Positions 8,276 to 20,946 of a DNA stretch of 64,000 nt are shown piece after piece; the first letter of the stretch is position 1, and each line of letters opens with the position of its first letter. A model generated the notes under the pieces. That model saw only the letters and a program-made list of their open reading frames with translations, was not told the DNA's origin and did no database searches. The translations under genes and the position numbers were made by a program. The stretch spans positions 682,001 to 746,000 of the forward strand of contig NC_047501.1 in the NCBI RefSeq assembly GCF_002079055.1. The letters are read 5' to 3'. The DNA is from Saccharomyces paradoxus. Lineage: Eukaryota > Ascomycota > Saccharomycetes > Saccharomycetales > Saccharomycetaceae.

Positions 8276-10741
8276 ATGGACGAAATCCCTACTACGCCGG
8301 TTAGGCTTATTTTAGGACAACCTCAACAACGCGAACAGAACTCAGAAAACCGGTCGCAAGAACGTAAGCCACGCTCGTTTCAGTCGGAATCTGATTCTAG
8401 CTTTAACTCCCCAGGTTCCTCCCAGTTTGTGGTACATCCTTACGAACCGCTGGAAAAGAAGAGAGGTTACCAACAAGATTTAGACCGCTCGATTGATTAT
8501 GGTAGAACACCAGCTCTTAACAACAAGAATAATGTCAATCCATTAGAGAATATAGACATAAATAAAATGTTTGATGATGACAAATCAAATTCAGGATCTA
8601 ATCATGATAATGGAGATTCAAATACTAACGATAAGCATGTACTTGCATTGAATTATTCTCCCATCAGAGTTGAAATGAGCTCTTCTGAGAAGCAAAACAA
8701 CAAAAATGCGAATGAAGATGAGAATAATAAAGAAAGTGGCCACATCAACAAAAAATTGAAGTTACAGTTGGAATCGGTACCTGATTTGAAACAAAACTCT
8801 ACTAAGGACATCGCTAATGATAAAGAAGAAATTATGTCATCTCCAATGGCGATTGATATGATTGAGACAAACATAAGTCCAAATAAATTTATAATTAACG
8901 ACGGAGTTGAAAGAAATGATAGTTTCAACATTAATACCGATAGACTCAAACTAGAAAATGACATTAATGAGAAACAAGAAGAAGAAGATTTTATAAAATC
9001 GAACAGTAACAATGTCGCTAATGTTGACAATGATGATGGGGACAAGGAGCATGAAGAAAATGATATAACAAACTCTCACATAAACAGGCTTACTCCTCTG
9101 TACGAGACTTCTGTAAGGGAGTCGAAATTTAATGAAGAGGGCAGAAACGATTACGATGATGACAATCAACTTGATATCAGACATGACAATTTTCAGATTG
9201 TGGCAAAAAGAAACGAGGAGCTAACCGATCAAATATACCATTTAAATCAAAAGTTGAATTCTTTAATTTCCAAAAACGAATCGTTATCTTTTCAATATGA
9301 GAAATTAAGTAAAAATCATCAGCTGTTAATAGATTCGACAAATGAAAAATTAGACAAACTGAATACAGAAAGAGAGAGCGATATTACCAAGGTGGAAAAA
9401 TTCAAAAAGAGGATTAAGGAGTTGAATACAGAAATCAAGGTATTGAATTCCAACCAAAAAATATTACAAGAAAAATTCGACGACTCAATTACTGAGGTTA
9501 ACCATTTGAAGAGCGAACATGAAAGCACTATCGACACTTTGCACCAAAATGAGAAAACTCTGAATGAAAAGAACCTAGAGTTGGAAAATATGAAAGAAGA
9601 ATTAGAAAGCAATCTTGATAAATTATCCGAGTATCAAGCCACATTAAATGACTTGAATTCTTGTATTGCGCAACTGAATGACAAGATTGAAAGCACAAAT
9701 ATTGTTTTGAGATCTAAAGAAAACGAACTAGATAATTTGAAATTAAGTTTGAAAGAAATTTTATCGATTTCTAAGGACTTCAACGACTCAGAGCTTATAG
9801 CACAAATTAATGAACTAATATCCACAAAAAATAGCTTGCAACAAAGACTAGATGATTTGAACAACCTGAATGACAATAATTTAAAGGTGGCACAGGATAA
9901 GTTAATCGAAAATGAAAGCACGCTGAAGCTAAAAGAAGCAGAAATTAAATCATTGAATAGTGAAATGGATGAGTTGAAAAAACAGATCACATCGAAAGAT
10001 GATGAATTTAAGATGTGGCAGAGTAAATACGAAACCGTAGAAGACGAGGCTAAAATACGCAATGCTGAAGTTACAGAGTTGAACAGAGATATTGAGGATT
10101 TAAAAGAATCCAAATTGCATTTAGAGGTAACGATTACGGAACTAGAAAATAAAGCCCATAAACTGGAAAATGAATGTGAATTGGAGAAAGAAAAATTCGA
10201 GAAAACTTCATTAGAATTGGAAAGTCTGCAATTGAAAAACAGTAATACCCAGGCTGAGCATATCAAAGAATTGGAGAATCTTCATGAGAACCTTATTTCT
10301 CTACAAAATGAGTTGAAAATTTCATCCGACAGGATAACAACACTAACAAAAGAAAATGAAATATTAAAGGAACAAAATAACAATACTAATAATAGCGTAA
10401 CTTTAAGCAATAATCAAAAGAATAAAGATGACGAACAAATTAAATCGTTGGGGAAGCAAATACAAGACTGGAAAGAAAAGTATGAGGCAAAAGAAAAAGA
10501 TACAAATAAAAGGTTAAAGTTATTAGCGGAAGATTTATATATCCAGTATTCATCCAAACACGAACAAAAGGTCAAATTATTGAAAAAGGGTTATGAAAAT
10601 AAGTACCAAAATAAGTTTGATCAACTTAATTTAGAGAACAAGACTCTATCAGAAGAAATTGAGCAGTTGAACAAGCGGTTGACCTCTGAAAGAGAAGAAA
10701 AGCAGGAATTACTCAAGTTGTTAGAAAATGAAAAAAAATAA
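8276..10741 (+). CDS. SLK19: SLK19, kinetochore and FEAR-pathway coiled-coil protein
   Basis: Slk19 acts at kinetochores and the spindle midzone, stabilises the anaphase spindle, and belongs to the FEAR network with separase. Starting at the ATG at 8276 (MDEIPTTPVRLI...) gives 821 residues, the length I remember for S. cerevisiae, and the conserved N-terminus. An in-frame ATG at 8171 would add 35 residues and is probably not used. Residues 1-310 are polar, Asn/Asp/Ser-rich and poorly ordered. From about 315 to the end it is one long coiled coil rich in Leu, Glu, Lys and Asn heptads, ending close to the stop. A separase cleavage site is known in the N-terminal half, but I could not place it. 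Confidence 0.94.
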   Translation: MDEIPTTPVRLILGQPQQREQNSENRSQERKPRSFQSESDSSFNSPGSSQFVVHPYEPLEKKRGYQQDLDRSIDYGRTPALNNKNNVNPLENIDINKMFDDDKSNSGSNHDNGDSNTNDKHVLALNYSPIRVEMSSSEKQNNKNANEDENNKESGHINKKLKLQLESVPDLKQNSTKDIANDKEEIMSSPMAIDMIETNISPNKFIINDGVERNDSFNINTDRLKLENDINEKQEEEDFIKSNSNNVANVDNDDGDKEHEENDITNSHINRLTPLYETSVRESKFNEEGRNDYDDDNQLDIRHDNFQIVAKRNEELTDQIYHLNQKLNSLISKNESLSFQYEKLSKNHQLLIDSTNEKLDKLNTERESDITKVEKFKKRIKELNTEIKVLNSNQKILQEKFDDSITEVNHLKSEHESTIDTLHQNEKTLNEKNLELENMKEELESNLDKLSEYQATLNDLNSCIAQLNDKIESTNIVLRSKENELDNLKLSLKEILSISKDFNDSELIAQINELISTKNSLQQRLDDLNNLNDNNLKVAQDKLIENESTLKLKEAEIKSLNSEMDELKKQITSKDDEFKMWQSKYETVEDEAKIRNAEVTELNRDIEDLKESKLHLEVTITELENKAHKLENECELEKEKFEKTSLELESLQLKNSNTQAEHIKELENLHENLISLQNELKISSDRITTLTKENEILKEQNNNTNNSVTLSNNQKNKDDEQIKSLGKQIQDWKEKYEAKEKDTNKRLKLLAEDLYIQYSSKHEQKVKLLKKGYENKYQNKFDQLNLENKTLSEEIEQLNKRLTSEREEKQELLKLLENEKK

Positions 10742-10983
10742 ACACATTTTTCTCTTCTTGCACTTTATCTTTTCCCTTAATATGTCATGAGAATAAAATA
10801 TTAAGGATTACATCACAAATATACAAATGCATATCGCATATCTGATATTGTTTCCTAATTTTTCTGTGTTAAAATAAATATGCAAAAACATACTAACCAT
10901 AAAAATAAATAAAATACAAGATATAAATAAATAATCCAGCGAGCAAAGACATTGCAGTCCAAGCCATGATTTTTTTTCCCCTT

Positions 10984-12249
10984 CTATGAGATTCCAATGT
11001 GCATTTGTTTCATGTTTCTTTTATTTAAAACGTTCTCGATAAATGCTTCACCAGCCTTATAAGATGATCTTACTAGGGGTCCGGAAGCACAATACAGGAA
11101 TCCCATCTCCAAAGCCCTTTCTTTCCAGTAGTCAAACTTTTCGGGTTTCACATATTCTACAACTTTCATATGTCTCTTCGTTGGCCTCATATATTGGCCA
11201 AAGGTAACAACGTCACATTGAATACCACGCAAATCCTTTAGAGTTTGAATAATTTGCTCATCAGTTTCTCCTAAACCCAGCATTATTGATGTCTTGGTAA
11301 TGAGTGACGGAACCGTATGTTTTGCCCTTTGCAAGACACTCAAAGACTGTCTATAAGTAGCTCTTCTGTCTCTGACATGTGGTGTTAGTGATTCAACTGT
11401 TTCTAAATTGTGTGCATAAACGTCAAGTCCACATTGTGCCATAATGTCTACCATCTTCAAATCACCTCTGAAATCACCAGAAAGGGTCTCTACAAGAGTT
11501 TTTGGTGCCTTCTGTTTGATTTTGCGAACCGTCTCGGCTAGGTGGTTAGCACCACCATCGATCAAATCGTCTCTGTCAACGGTAGTCAGGACAACATAAC
11601 CTAACCCCCATCTTTTGATAGCTTCGGCAGTATTTTCGGGCTCCATTGGGTCCGGCTTACTAGGTGTTCTATTTGTCTTCACAGAACAAAACCTACATCC
11701 ACGAGTACAAGTATCACCTAGCAGCATAATTGTTGCCGTTGCCTTAAATTTATCTTTGCCCCCCCAACATTCACCAATATTGGGGCATCTTGCCTCCTCG
11801 CAAACAGTACTTAGCCCTAATTCTTTTACGTCACCTTTCAATTTATGATAATTGGTACCCTTAGGAATAGGAACCTTAAGCCAACGAGGTAGTTTCTTGG
11901 CTTCCTCTGCATTCTGTCTTGCCTTCTCCAGAGGATCCAAGATCATGTTCGAAGCTTTTCCTGAAATAAAATCCGCAAAAGATGGACCTAAATTAAGAGC
12001 ATCTTTGAACTCTGTGATCCTCCTTCTGTTCCCCTTGAGCTTTTTCTCAGAAGCGGTTGTTAACCGATTTGCTGCATTTTCAACCTCAGTTGAATTTCCA
12101 ACTGGAACCCTAACACTAGCATTACTTGAATCAGTAGTCAATTCATTGGATCCTATTGGTGGAGTTGCGCTTGTTCTACGCCTAATAGTGGACGAAACCC
12201 ATCTGGTATTTCTTCCGATGGATAGTACCCTAACAGATCGTCTATACAT
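10984..12249 (-). CDS. LIP5: LIP5, mitochondrial lipoyl synthase
   Basis: Lip5 inserts two sulfurs into protein-bound octanoate to make lipoate for pyruvate and 2-oxoglutarate dehydrogenases and the glycine cleavage system. The 421-residue protein starts with an Arg/Ser-rich mitochondrial presequence. The auxiliary cluster cysteines are C150, C155 and C161 ([16 protein letters not shown]). The radical-SAM CxxxCxxC motif is C181, C185, C188 ([10 protein letters not shown]). The C-terminal RSSY motif follows near residue 398. It is slightly longer than the ~414 residues I recall, with the extra length in the N-terminal half. It is divergent from MCA1. Confidence 0.96.
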   Translation of the reverse strand: MYRRSVRVLSIGRNTRWVSSTIRRRTSATPPIGSNELTTDSSNASVRVPVGNSTEVENAANRLTTASEKKLKGNRRRITEFKDALNLGPSFADFISGKASNMILDPLEKARQNAEEAKKLPRWLKVPIPKGTNYHKLKGDVKELGLSTVCEEARCPNIGECWGGKDKFKATATIMLLGDTCTRGCRFCSVKTNRTPSKPDPMEPENTAEAIKRWGLGYVVLTTVDRDDLIDGGANHLAETVRKIKQKAPKTLVETLSGDFRGDLKMVDIMAQCGLDVYAHNLETVESLTPHVRDRRATYRQSLSVLQRAKHTVPSLITKTSIMLGLGETDEQIIQTLKDLRGIQCDVVTFGQYMRPTKRHMKVVEYVKPEKFDYWKERALEMGFLYCASGPLVRSSYKAGEAFIENVLNKRNMKQMHIGIS

Positions 12250-12495
12250 TACTGCAACCCAACTTTTACTCTTAAAATCTACACATCTGACAAAACTGGA
12301 TAGTTAATGTTCATCTTGTCAAATACGTATATTTGATTATTACAAGTGCTTTTGAATTAACTCCTTCGAGAGAAGTCTCCGGGTAATAAAATCTGTCGAA
12401 AAAGAATGGCTTCGCACTAATAGGAGCCCAACTTGAAGATGAGCCTCGAAGTTCATCTGAATCACCACGAGAAAGAACCGACCAGAGTTACAATC

Positions 12496-13782
12496 ATGTA
12501 TCCAGGTAGTGGACGTTACACCTATAACAACGCTGGTGCCAATAATGGCTACCAACGGCCCATGGCTCCTCCTCCTAACCAACAATATGGGCAGCAATAT
12601 GGACAGCAATATGGGCAACAATATGGGCAACAAAATGATCAGCAATTCAGCCAGCAATATGCCCCACCACCAGGTCCTCCCCCTAGGGACTATAACAGGC
12701 CTGTGTATCCCCCTCCCCAATTCCAGCAGGAACAGGCAACGGCCCAATTAAGCAACGGCTACAACAATCCTAATGTAAACGCGTCTAATATGTGCGGTCC
12801 ACCCCAGAATATGTCGTTGCCTCCACCTCAAACACAAACTATTCAGGGTACAGACCAGCCATATCAGTATTCTCAATGTACTGGGCGTAGAAAGGCTTTG
12901 ATTATCGGTATCAACTACATAGGTTCAAAAAATCAGCTGCGTGGTTGTATTAATGATGCTCATAACATTTTCAACTTTTTGACTAATGGGTACGGTTATA
13001 GTTCAGATGACATTGTCATATTAACGGATGATCAAAACGATTTGGTCAGGGTTCCCACTAGGGCTAATATGATCAGAGCCATGCAGTGGTTGGTCAAAGA
13101 CGCGCAGCCTAATGATTCTTTGTTCCTTCATTATTCTGGACATGGTGGGCAAACTGAAGATTTGGATGGAGACGAAGAAGATGGCATGGACGATGTTATA
13201 TATCCGGTAGATTTCGAAACTCAAGGACCAATTATTGATGATGAAATGCACGATATAATGGTGAAGCCCTTACAGCAAGGTGTTAGACTAACAGCCTTGT
13301 TTGATTCTTGTCATTCGGGTACAGTTTTGGATCTTCCATATACATATTCCACTAAGGGGGTCATCAAAGAACCCAATATTTGGAAAGATGTTGGCCAAGA
13401 TGGGTTGCAAGCTGCCATTTCATATGCTACTGGAAACAGGACTGCTTTAATTGGTTCCTTAGGTTCTATATTCAAGACTGTTAAGGGAGGTATGGGCAAT
13501 AATGTAGATAGAGAACGTGTTAGACAGATTAAATTCTCTCCTGCAGATGTTGTTATGTTATCAGGTTCGAAGGATAATCAAACTTCTGCAGATGCTGTCG
13601 AAGATGGTCAAAACACAGGTGCAATGTCTCATGCCTTCATCAAGGTGATGACTTTACAACCACAGCAATCCTATTTATCTCTTTTACAAAACATGAGGAA
13701 AGAATTAGCTGGTAAGTATTCTCAAAAACCCCAATTATCATCGTCCCATCCTATTGATGTAAATTTGCAATTTATTATGTAG
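12496..13782 (+). CDS. MCA1: MCA1 (YCA1), metacaspase
   Basis: Metacaspase 1 is a calcium-dependent cysteine protease cutting after Lys or Arg, with roles in cell death and in clearing protein aggregates. From the ATG at 12496 it is 428 residues. The N-terminal ~130 residues form a Gln/Asn/Pro/Tyr-rich prion-like domain with four QQYG repeats. The catalytic domain follows, with dyad H216 (HYSGHGG) and C272 (DSCHSG). The S. cerevisiae form is 432 residues; the difference is plausibly a lost repeat copy. An in-frame ATG at 12439 would add 19 residues. A longer version has been used in older numbering, but here the most upstream codon of that form is TTG, not ATG. Confidence 0.95.
   Translation: MYPGSGRYTYNNAGANNGYQRPMAPPPNQQYGQQYGQQYGQQYGQQNDQQFSQQYAPPPGPPPRDYNRPVYPPPQFQQEQATAQLSNGYNNPNVNASNMCGPPQNMSLPPPQTQTIQGTDQPYQYSQCTGRRKALIIGINYIGSKNQLRGCINDAHNIFNFLTNGYGYSSDDIVILTDDQNDLVRVPTRANMIRAMQWLVKDAQPNDSLFLHYSGHGGQTEDLDGDEEDGMDDVIYPVDFETQGPIIDDEMHDIMVKPLQQGVRLTALFDSCHSGTVLDLPYTYSTKGVIKEPNIWKDVGQDGLQAAISYATGNRTALIGSLGSIFKTVKGGMGNNVDRERVRQIKFSPADVVMLSGSKDNQTSADAVEDGQNTGAMSHAFIKVMTLQPQQSYLSLLQNMRKELAGKYSQKPQLSSSHPIDVNLQFIM
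12580..12660 (+). repeat. 12-bp coding minisatellite (QQYG repeats) in MCA1
   Basis: Four near-identical 12-bp units encode Gln-Gln-Tyr-Gly, followed by three looser units ([12 protein letters not shown]). The tract lies in the prion-like N-terminus of Mca1 and is likely to vary in copy number between isolates. Confidence 0.85.
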
Positions 13783-14041
13783 AAATATATGAATGTGTAC
13801 GTCGGTACGTATATTCAGAGCGGTGCAGCGTGAGATTCTATTTTTATCTTTTAGAAAGCAGAAGTAATCTAAGCTATTAACACTATATACATATAGGCAA
13901 AGATATGTAGGGAATAAGCACTCTGGGAAATAAGATCACGCGTTTTTAATGTAGTAAATACTAACTGCAAAAAAGCATCACCTTGACCAAAAAATTTCAG
14001 TAATGAAGGATAATTAAGAAGAAATTCTTTTTATTTCAACT

Positions 14042-15454
14042 TCAATTTTCCTTATCTTTTTCAGATTCTTCCTGTTCTTTCAATCTTTTTTCTTCCAATT
14101 CCTTTTTTACTTGTTGTTCTTTGTTGGCGTAATCCAGGTTCAACTTTTCGATTTCCTTTTCAACAGATTCAATATTTTGTTTGGTTTGATCTTCTTGCTT
14201 CGACAAGAGTTCTTCGTGCTTTTTCTTCAATTGTTCAACGGTGACCTTGACATCATCACTGTTGATTGGGACAGTGACATCTAACTCAGCCAAAGTAGCA
14301 ATTAGTGTTGGCTCCAAAGTAAACTTACCATCGACTTTGTTGAAAATGGAAGCAGGTTGTTCATTTTCAGAGTTCTTCTGTTGGTTCTTCTTCTTGTATT
14401 TCTTAGATTTGGATGGAGCAACATTAACAAAATCATCCTTCTTTGGAGTGACCAAAACCAAGTCATCAGCAACAACTTTTCTGGCAGGTTTGGTTTCCAA
14501 AGCATTGCCACTTAAGTCAGGTAGGACGTTTTTCTTTGGTTTCACGTAAGTTGGGTCCAAGACAAGTAAAGAGTTCTCAATGGCACCGATTTCATAAGTG
14601 AAGGCTGGGATTTTCGCATGAGTCAACTTTTCTTGCAATTTGCCCATGTCAACATCTTTCTGTTCCAAAAGTTTGGATAATCTTTGTTCCTCTTCACGTT
14701 TCAAACGTTCCTTGTCCAACTTAGCTCTAAAAGATTTGAATTCATTGTCAAAGTCAGCTCTGATTTGCCTGATTTGACTATATAATTCGTCACGTCTCTT
14801 GTACAAAGCAGCACGCTTGTTGAATAAAGTTTGTCTTTTGTCATAAACACCTTGAGTTTTTGAATGGATATCGTTCAATTTTTGCTGGTTCTCTTCGAAT
14901 TGGTTAGAGACATCCTTTGGATTCAATCCGTTCAATTCTTCCTTCAATTGGCTGATTTTTGCCTTGTCAGCGTCAACAGACTTCCTAATTGGCTCGATGT
15001 TAACTAAATCTTTGATCAATTTGTTCAAAGATTGCATTTCTTTAACAAGTAACTTTTCTTGAACCAAAGAAAGGTCACCAGACGCAATAGACTCTTCAAT
15101 TTCATTGATTCTTTGCTTGGCTTCTGCAGTGGAAGAGAACTTAGCCTTTTTACCTAACTTCTCCTCAATTTGGTTGTTTTTTCTCTTGATTTGAGCGTCC
15201 AATTGCTTGATAGAGTCGTGAATGTTACTTCTACGGGTCTTCAAGTCAGCTTGCACCTTGATGATTTCCTTGTTCTTATCTTGCAACTTCTTACGTTCTT
15301 GTTGAGTGGTATCGTTGACCTGGTGTTGATCGATTTGCTTTCTAATTAAGCCGATCTCAGTGTCGATTTTCTTCAATTGAACGTTAAGTGTGTCCAATTT
15401 CTTGTCTCTAACGGAGACATCTGGACGCTTAAATTTGTGTTGTTGGGAGGACAT
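14042..15454 (-). CDS. BFR1: BFR1, polysome-associated mRNP protein
   Basis: Bfr1 was found as a multicopy suppressor of brefeldin A sensitivity. It binds mRNAs on ER-associated polysomes together with Scp160. The 470 residues equal the known length. Residues about 10-280 and 395-470 are strongly charged heptad sequence predicted to be coiled coil, separated by a less helical Pro/Lys-containing segment (about 290-375). The protein is highly basic overall and uses optimal codons, consistent with abundant expression. The ATG at 15454 gives the N-terminus MSSQQHKFKRPDVS. Confidence 0.95.
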   Translation of the reverse strand: MSSQQHKFKRPDVSVRDKKLDTLNVQLKKIDTEIGLIRKQIDQHQVNDTTQQERKKLQDKNKEIIKVQADLKTRRSNIHDSIKQLDAQIKRKNNQIEEKLGKKAKFSSTAEAKQRINEIEESIASGDLSLVQEKLLVKEMQSLNKLIKDLVNIEPIRKSVDADKAKISQLKEELNGLNPKDVSNQFEENQQKLNDIHSKTQGVYDKRQTLFNKRAALYKRRDELYSQIRQIRADFDNEFKSFRAKLDKERLKREEEQRLSKLLEQKDVDMGKLQEKLTHAKIPAFTYEIGAIENSLLVLDPTYVKPKKNVLPDLSGNALETKPARKVVADDLVLVTPKKDDFVNVAPSKSKKYKKKNQQKNSENEQPASIFNKVDGKFTLEPTLIATLAELDVTVPINSDDVKVTVEQLKKKHEELLSKQEDQTKQNIESVEKEIEKLNLDYANKEQQVKKELEEKRLKEQEESEKDKEN

Positions 15455-15844
15455 GGCAATGGCTGTGCAGTTAGAAAATATGCTACTACGTTGATAAGAG
15501 GAGGAAAGGGAAAATCAGTTTAAATGTGAATGAAACTGAAGGAAAGAATGACCAGAATGAGTGAAAAATGGAGATGGAGGGGCAAAAAGAAAAAAAAGGA
15601 TGAACCTAAAATAGAAAACAGACTCCGTCGTACTGTAATGCTATGTATAACGCAACCAAGCAATTTTTGAAACTCAATTTGGCTTTTAAATGTTCGAGGT
15701 AAAATACGAACTACGTGTTCAACGTCGTCGAGATCAGTTATTTTTTTTCACCGCCACAGTGCGGGTAAGTAAATTCGCATACCACCACACACATATATAT
15801 ATATATGCACATTAATGTATAACTAATGCTACTTTATATGACGG
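15455..15844. other. BFR1/MRM1 spacer
   Basis: These 390 bases contain the BFR1 promoter and the MRM1 3' end. A (TA)n run sits at about 15790-15806. I see no additional gene. Confidence 0.5.
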
Positions 15845-17083
15845 TTATTTACAAGTCAGAATGTTATCTATTAACAATGCTGTAGCCACGCTTACATTTA
15901 GCGAGTCAACAATGGGTTCTGGAGCCCGATTGCCATTCTCCGAGCCACCAAAGTGGATTTCGACAAAGAAGTCACTCCTCATCTTCAGATTCGTTCTTAC
16001 GCCCTGGCTTTCGTTTCCCACCACTAATACAACTGGTAGCTCAGTACACATCCCATTCAAATCGCGCACACTGAGAGTTTTACCGGCCGTGTACTTCTCT
16101 GCGGTAGCATCAGCTAAGTGGCTTGTAATAAAGGTCCAGCCACCCATTTCTTGTGATTTAGTGAAAAACTCCAACGGTTTATCGACGTAAAATATGGGCA
16201 GAAGTTCGAGGGCTCCGCTACTTGTCTTGGACACTACCGGCGTCAAGGGAGAGCAGTTTTTTCTTGACATTACAATGAAGTCTACCCCCAGGAAGTACGC
16301 GCTTCTAATAATGGCACCAATGTTGTGCGGGTCAGTGACCTCATCCAGATACAACCCCAGTGGAAAGTTCTTAGAGTTTGCTTTTATACCATAAAGCAGT
16401 TCATGCGGAATATGTTCATTATTGAAACCCAGCTCGTGAACGGTCAGTGCCGCTGAACTGGTGTCCATGTCGCCTAAGTATGCAATCTCCGCAGGCTGCA
16501 AGGGTTTCGTTTCGAGAGCGATGTTATTGTGCACCCCGTAATTTGTTAACAAGTTTAATCTGTGTTTGTCCACCGGCTCTGTCGGAATCTTCAGTTCATC
16601 GACTCTCTGAAGAATTTTACTGGGAACAGAACCATAGTACAGTAGTCGAGAATGGAACCTTCTTCCCGGGTTGAGCAACGCTGCATAAACGCTGTTCGTG
16701 CCGTAGACATACTCAAATATGGGGTTGTCCTTCACAAGTTTCTGCACTGTGTTCTTGTTTTGAAACTTAGATTTATGCCTCTTTTGATCTAATTTCGCCT
16801 GACTCTTAATCTCCTTTAACTTCTCGACGTGGGCCTTTTTCCTGCCATATGGGTCCGCTGCAGGGTTCTGTTCCCTGGCATGCACGTGAGCGTATTTCCT
16901 TTTGAACCACGATGCTTTGTCCTCATTCAATGTTTCCCATGGTTTTTTTCTTGTATTGCTCTGCTGTGAGAAAATCTTATCGAAAGACGACAACTTTTTC
17001 TTAATTCTCGTTTTAACAGCCTGCTGAGCGCTAGGCGTCACTGCCAAGTATCGTCTGAACACGGCATTAGTCAGAGAAGTCAT
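15845..17083 (-). CDS. MRM1: MRM1, mitochondrial 21S rRNA 2'-O-ribose methyltransferase
   Basis: Mrm1 methylates a ribose in the peptidyl-transferase loop of mitochondrial large rRNA. At 412 residues it matches the known length. An Arg/Lys-rich N-terminus serves as mitochondrial presequence. The SpoU/TrmH-type fold begins with the substrate-binding part containing FEYVYGTNSVYAAL (about 124-137). The knotted catalytic domain carries the three SpoU motifs: DPHNIGAIIRSAYFLG (about 250-265), VLVVGNESQGV (about 350-360) and SLNVSVATALLI (about 394-405). It is divergent from HIS3, sharing the classic HIS3 promoter. Confidence 0.95.
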   Translation of the reverse strand: MTSLTNAVFRRYLAVTPSAQQAVKTRIKKKLSSFDKIFSQQSNTRKKPWETLNEDKASWFKRKYAHVHAREQNPAADPYGRKKAHVEKLKEIKSQAKLDQKRHKSKFQNKNTVQKLVKDNPIFEYVYGTNSVYAALLNPGRRFHSRLLYYGSVPSKILQRVDELKIPTEPVDKHRLNLLTNYGVHNNIALETKPLQPAEIAYLGDMDTSSAALTVHELGFNNEHIPHELLYGIKANSKNFPLGLYLDEVTDPHNIGAIIRSAYFLGVDFIVMSRKNCSPLTPVVSKTSSGALELLPIFYVDKPLEFFTKSQEMGGWTFITSHLADATAEKYTAGKTLSVRDLNGMCTELPVVLVVGNESQGVRTNLKMRSDFFVEIHFGGSENGNRAPEPIVDSLNVSVATALLIDNILTCK

Positions 17084-17196
17084 AACACAGTCCTCTCCCG
17101 CTATTTTTTCCCCTATTACTCTTGGCTTCTCTCTAGGACTCTATATATTTTTTATGCCTCGGTAACGATTTTCAATTTTTTTTTCCACTTAGTGGA

Positions 17197-17202
17197 TGAC
17201 TC
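17197..17202 (+). promoter_or_regulatory. Gcn4 binding site of HIS3
   Basis: The motif ATGACTC followed by a T-run lies about 115 bases before the HIS3 ATG, at the position of the well-studied Gcn4 site that activates HIS3 during amino-acid starvation. Flanking poly(T) tracts at 17176-17184 and 17203-17211 are the nucleosome-excluding elements known at this promoter. Confidence 0.92.
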
Positions 17203-17248
17203 TTTTTTTTTCTTAGCGATTTGCATTATCACTTAATGCATGATATAA

Positions 17249-17256
17249 TATATAAA
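17249..17256 (+). promoter_or_regulatory. HIS3 TATA element (TATATAAA)
   Basis: TATATAAA lies 59 bases before the HIS3 start codon and corresponds to the regulatory TATA element used in the Gcn4-induced state of the S. cerevisiae promoter. Confidence 0.88.
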
Positions 17257-17302
17257 GTAATGTGATTTCTTCGAAGAACATTAGAATGAGCAGGCAAGAT
17301 AA

Positions 17303-20094
<2,792 letters not shown>

Positions 20095-20946
20095 TTTTCG
20101 ACGTACTAGGATGAAGGTTTTTGTTTTCTATCCTAACATGTCTTTTATTTCTTTCTCCAATCACTTTTTTTAACCAAGTGCTGAAAATACTGTGTTGTTT
20201 GTTTCTCTCTAGTCGTTGGTTGGCCCCATATGTTTTTATTTTCTCGTATTGGGAGTCACTCGCCTGTTACTTTTTTTTCCACTCTATTTTTCTTTTATCT
20301 TTTATCCATCGATTATTATTTGTCTTTTTTTCATGGTTCTAATATTATTTTACAATTGTACTATAGAATGCCTTTGCTAATATTAACTAAAAAACTAAAG
20401 ATTTCACTATGATTATAAGCAATTAAGATTTTCATCTTTTAACTAAAAGATGAAGGAATTATTATCTACTTTTACTATATTTTCCGCCATTTTTGCTTAA
20501 TTGCTTTAACCGATCTATTCATTGGACTGATTATTATTACATTATCCTTTATTTCCATTTCCCTTTTTCAGTTTACTTCGAATAGAGACTTTATTTTGAA
20601 CAGTTTTTTTGACCTTTTTTGTTTGTTATTGTTTCTTTTTACCTTACGAAAATATTCTTACTGTTCACAGTACCATTGTATAATAGTATTCATTTCCTTC
20701 CTACATTTTCTTTCCCTTTTTCGAGTTGAGGCCTTTTATCGACCTGCCTCATTCTCTATTTTATTTGTGTTTTGTAGATAGAATAAACATCAACAGTATA
20801 ATTCATAATACTTTCTATTGCTTATTTCCTGTATATTTTTTTCGGAGTGTACCTTTGTTTTTTTTTTGGGTTACTTAAGAATTTATCTTATATTCATATT
20901 TACATGGGTTGCTGCGCATATGGCAGAACCAAGCGGACAGCGAATC
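20095..20946. other. DED1-GEP3 convergent 3' spacer, T-rich
   Basis: These 852 bases are strongly T-rich on the plus strand and end at the GEP3 stop. The frames seen here (hydrophobic Phe/Leu/Ser translations of T-runs) are composition artefacts. I find no tRNA, snoRNA pocket or LTR. It is one of the longest 3'-to-3' gaps in the window. Confidence 0.55.

Noticed and set aside
9634-10266. 210-codon minus-strand frame inside SLK19
   Set aside because: Ser/Phe/Leu-rich antisense of coiled-coil codons (Glu, Lys, Leu); no independent evidence.
12340-12747. 135-codon minus-strand frame over the MCA1 N-terminus
   Set aside because: Its Leu/Ile/Pro repeats are the complement of the QQYG repeats.
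16194-16674. Plus-strand frames over MRM1, in the area of S. cerevisiae dubious ORFs YOR199W and YOR200W
   Set aside because: Antisense to a conserved gene and without features; those S. cerevisiae entries are themselves considered dubious. The same applies to the places of YOR203W, YOR218C and YOR225W.
20121-20412. Hydrophobic short frames downstream of DED1
   Set aside because: Translations of T-rich 3' sequence.
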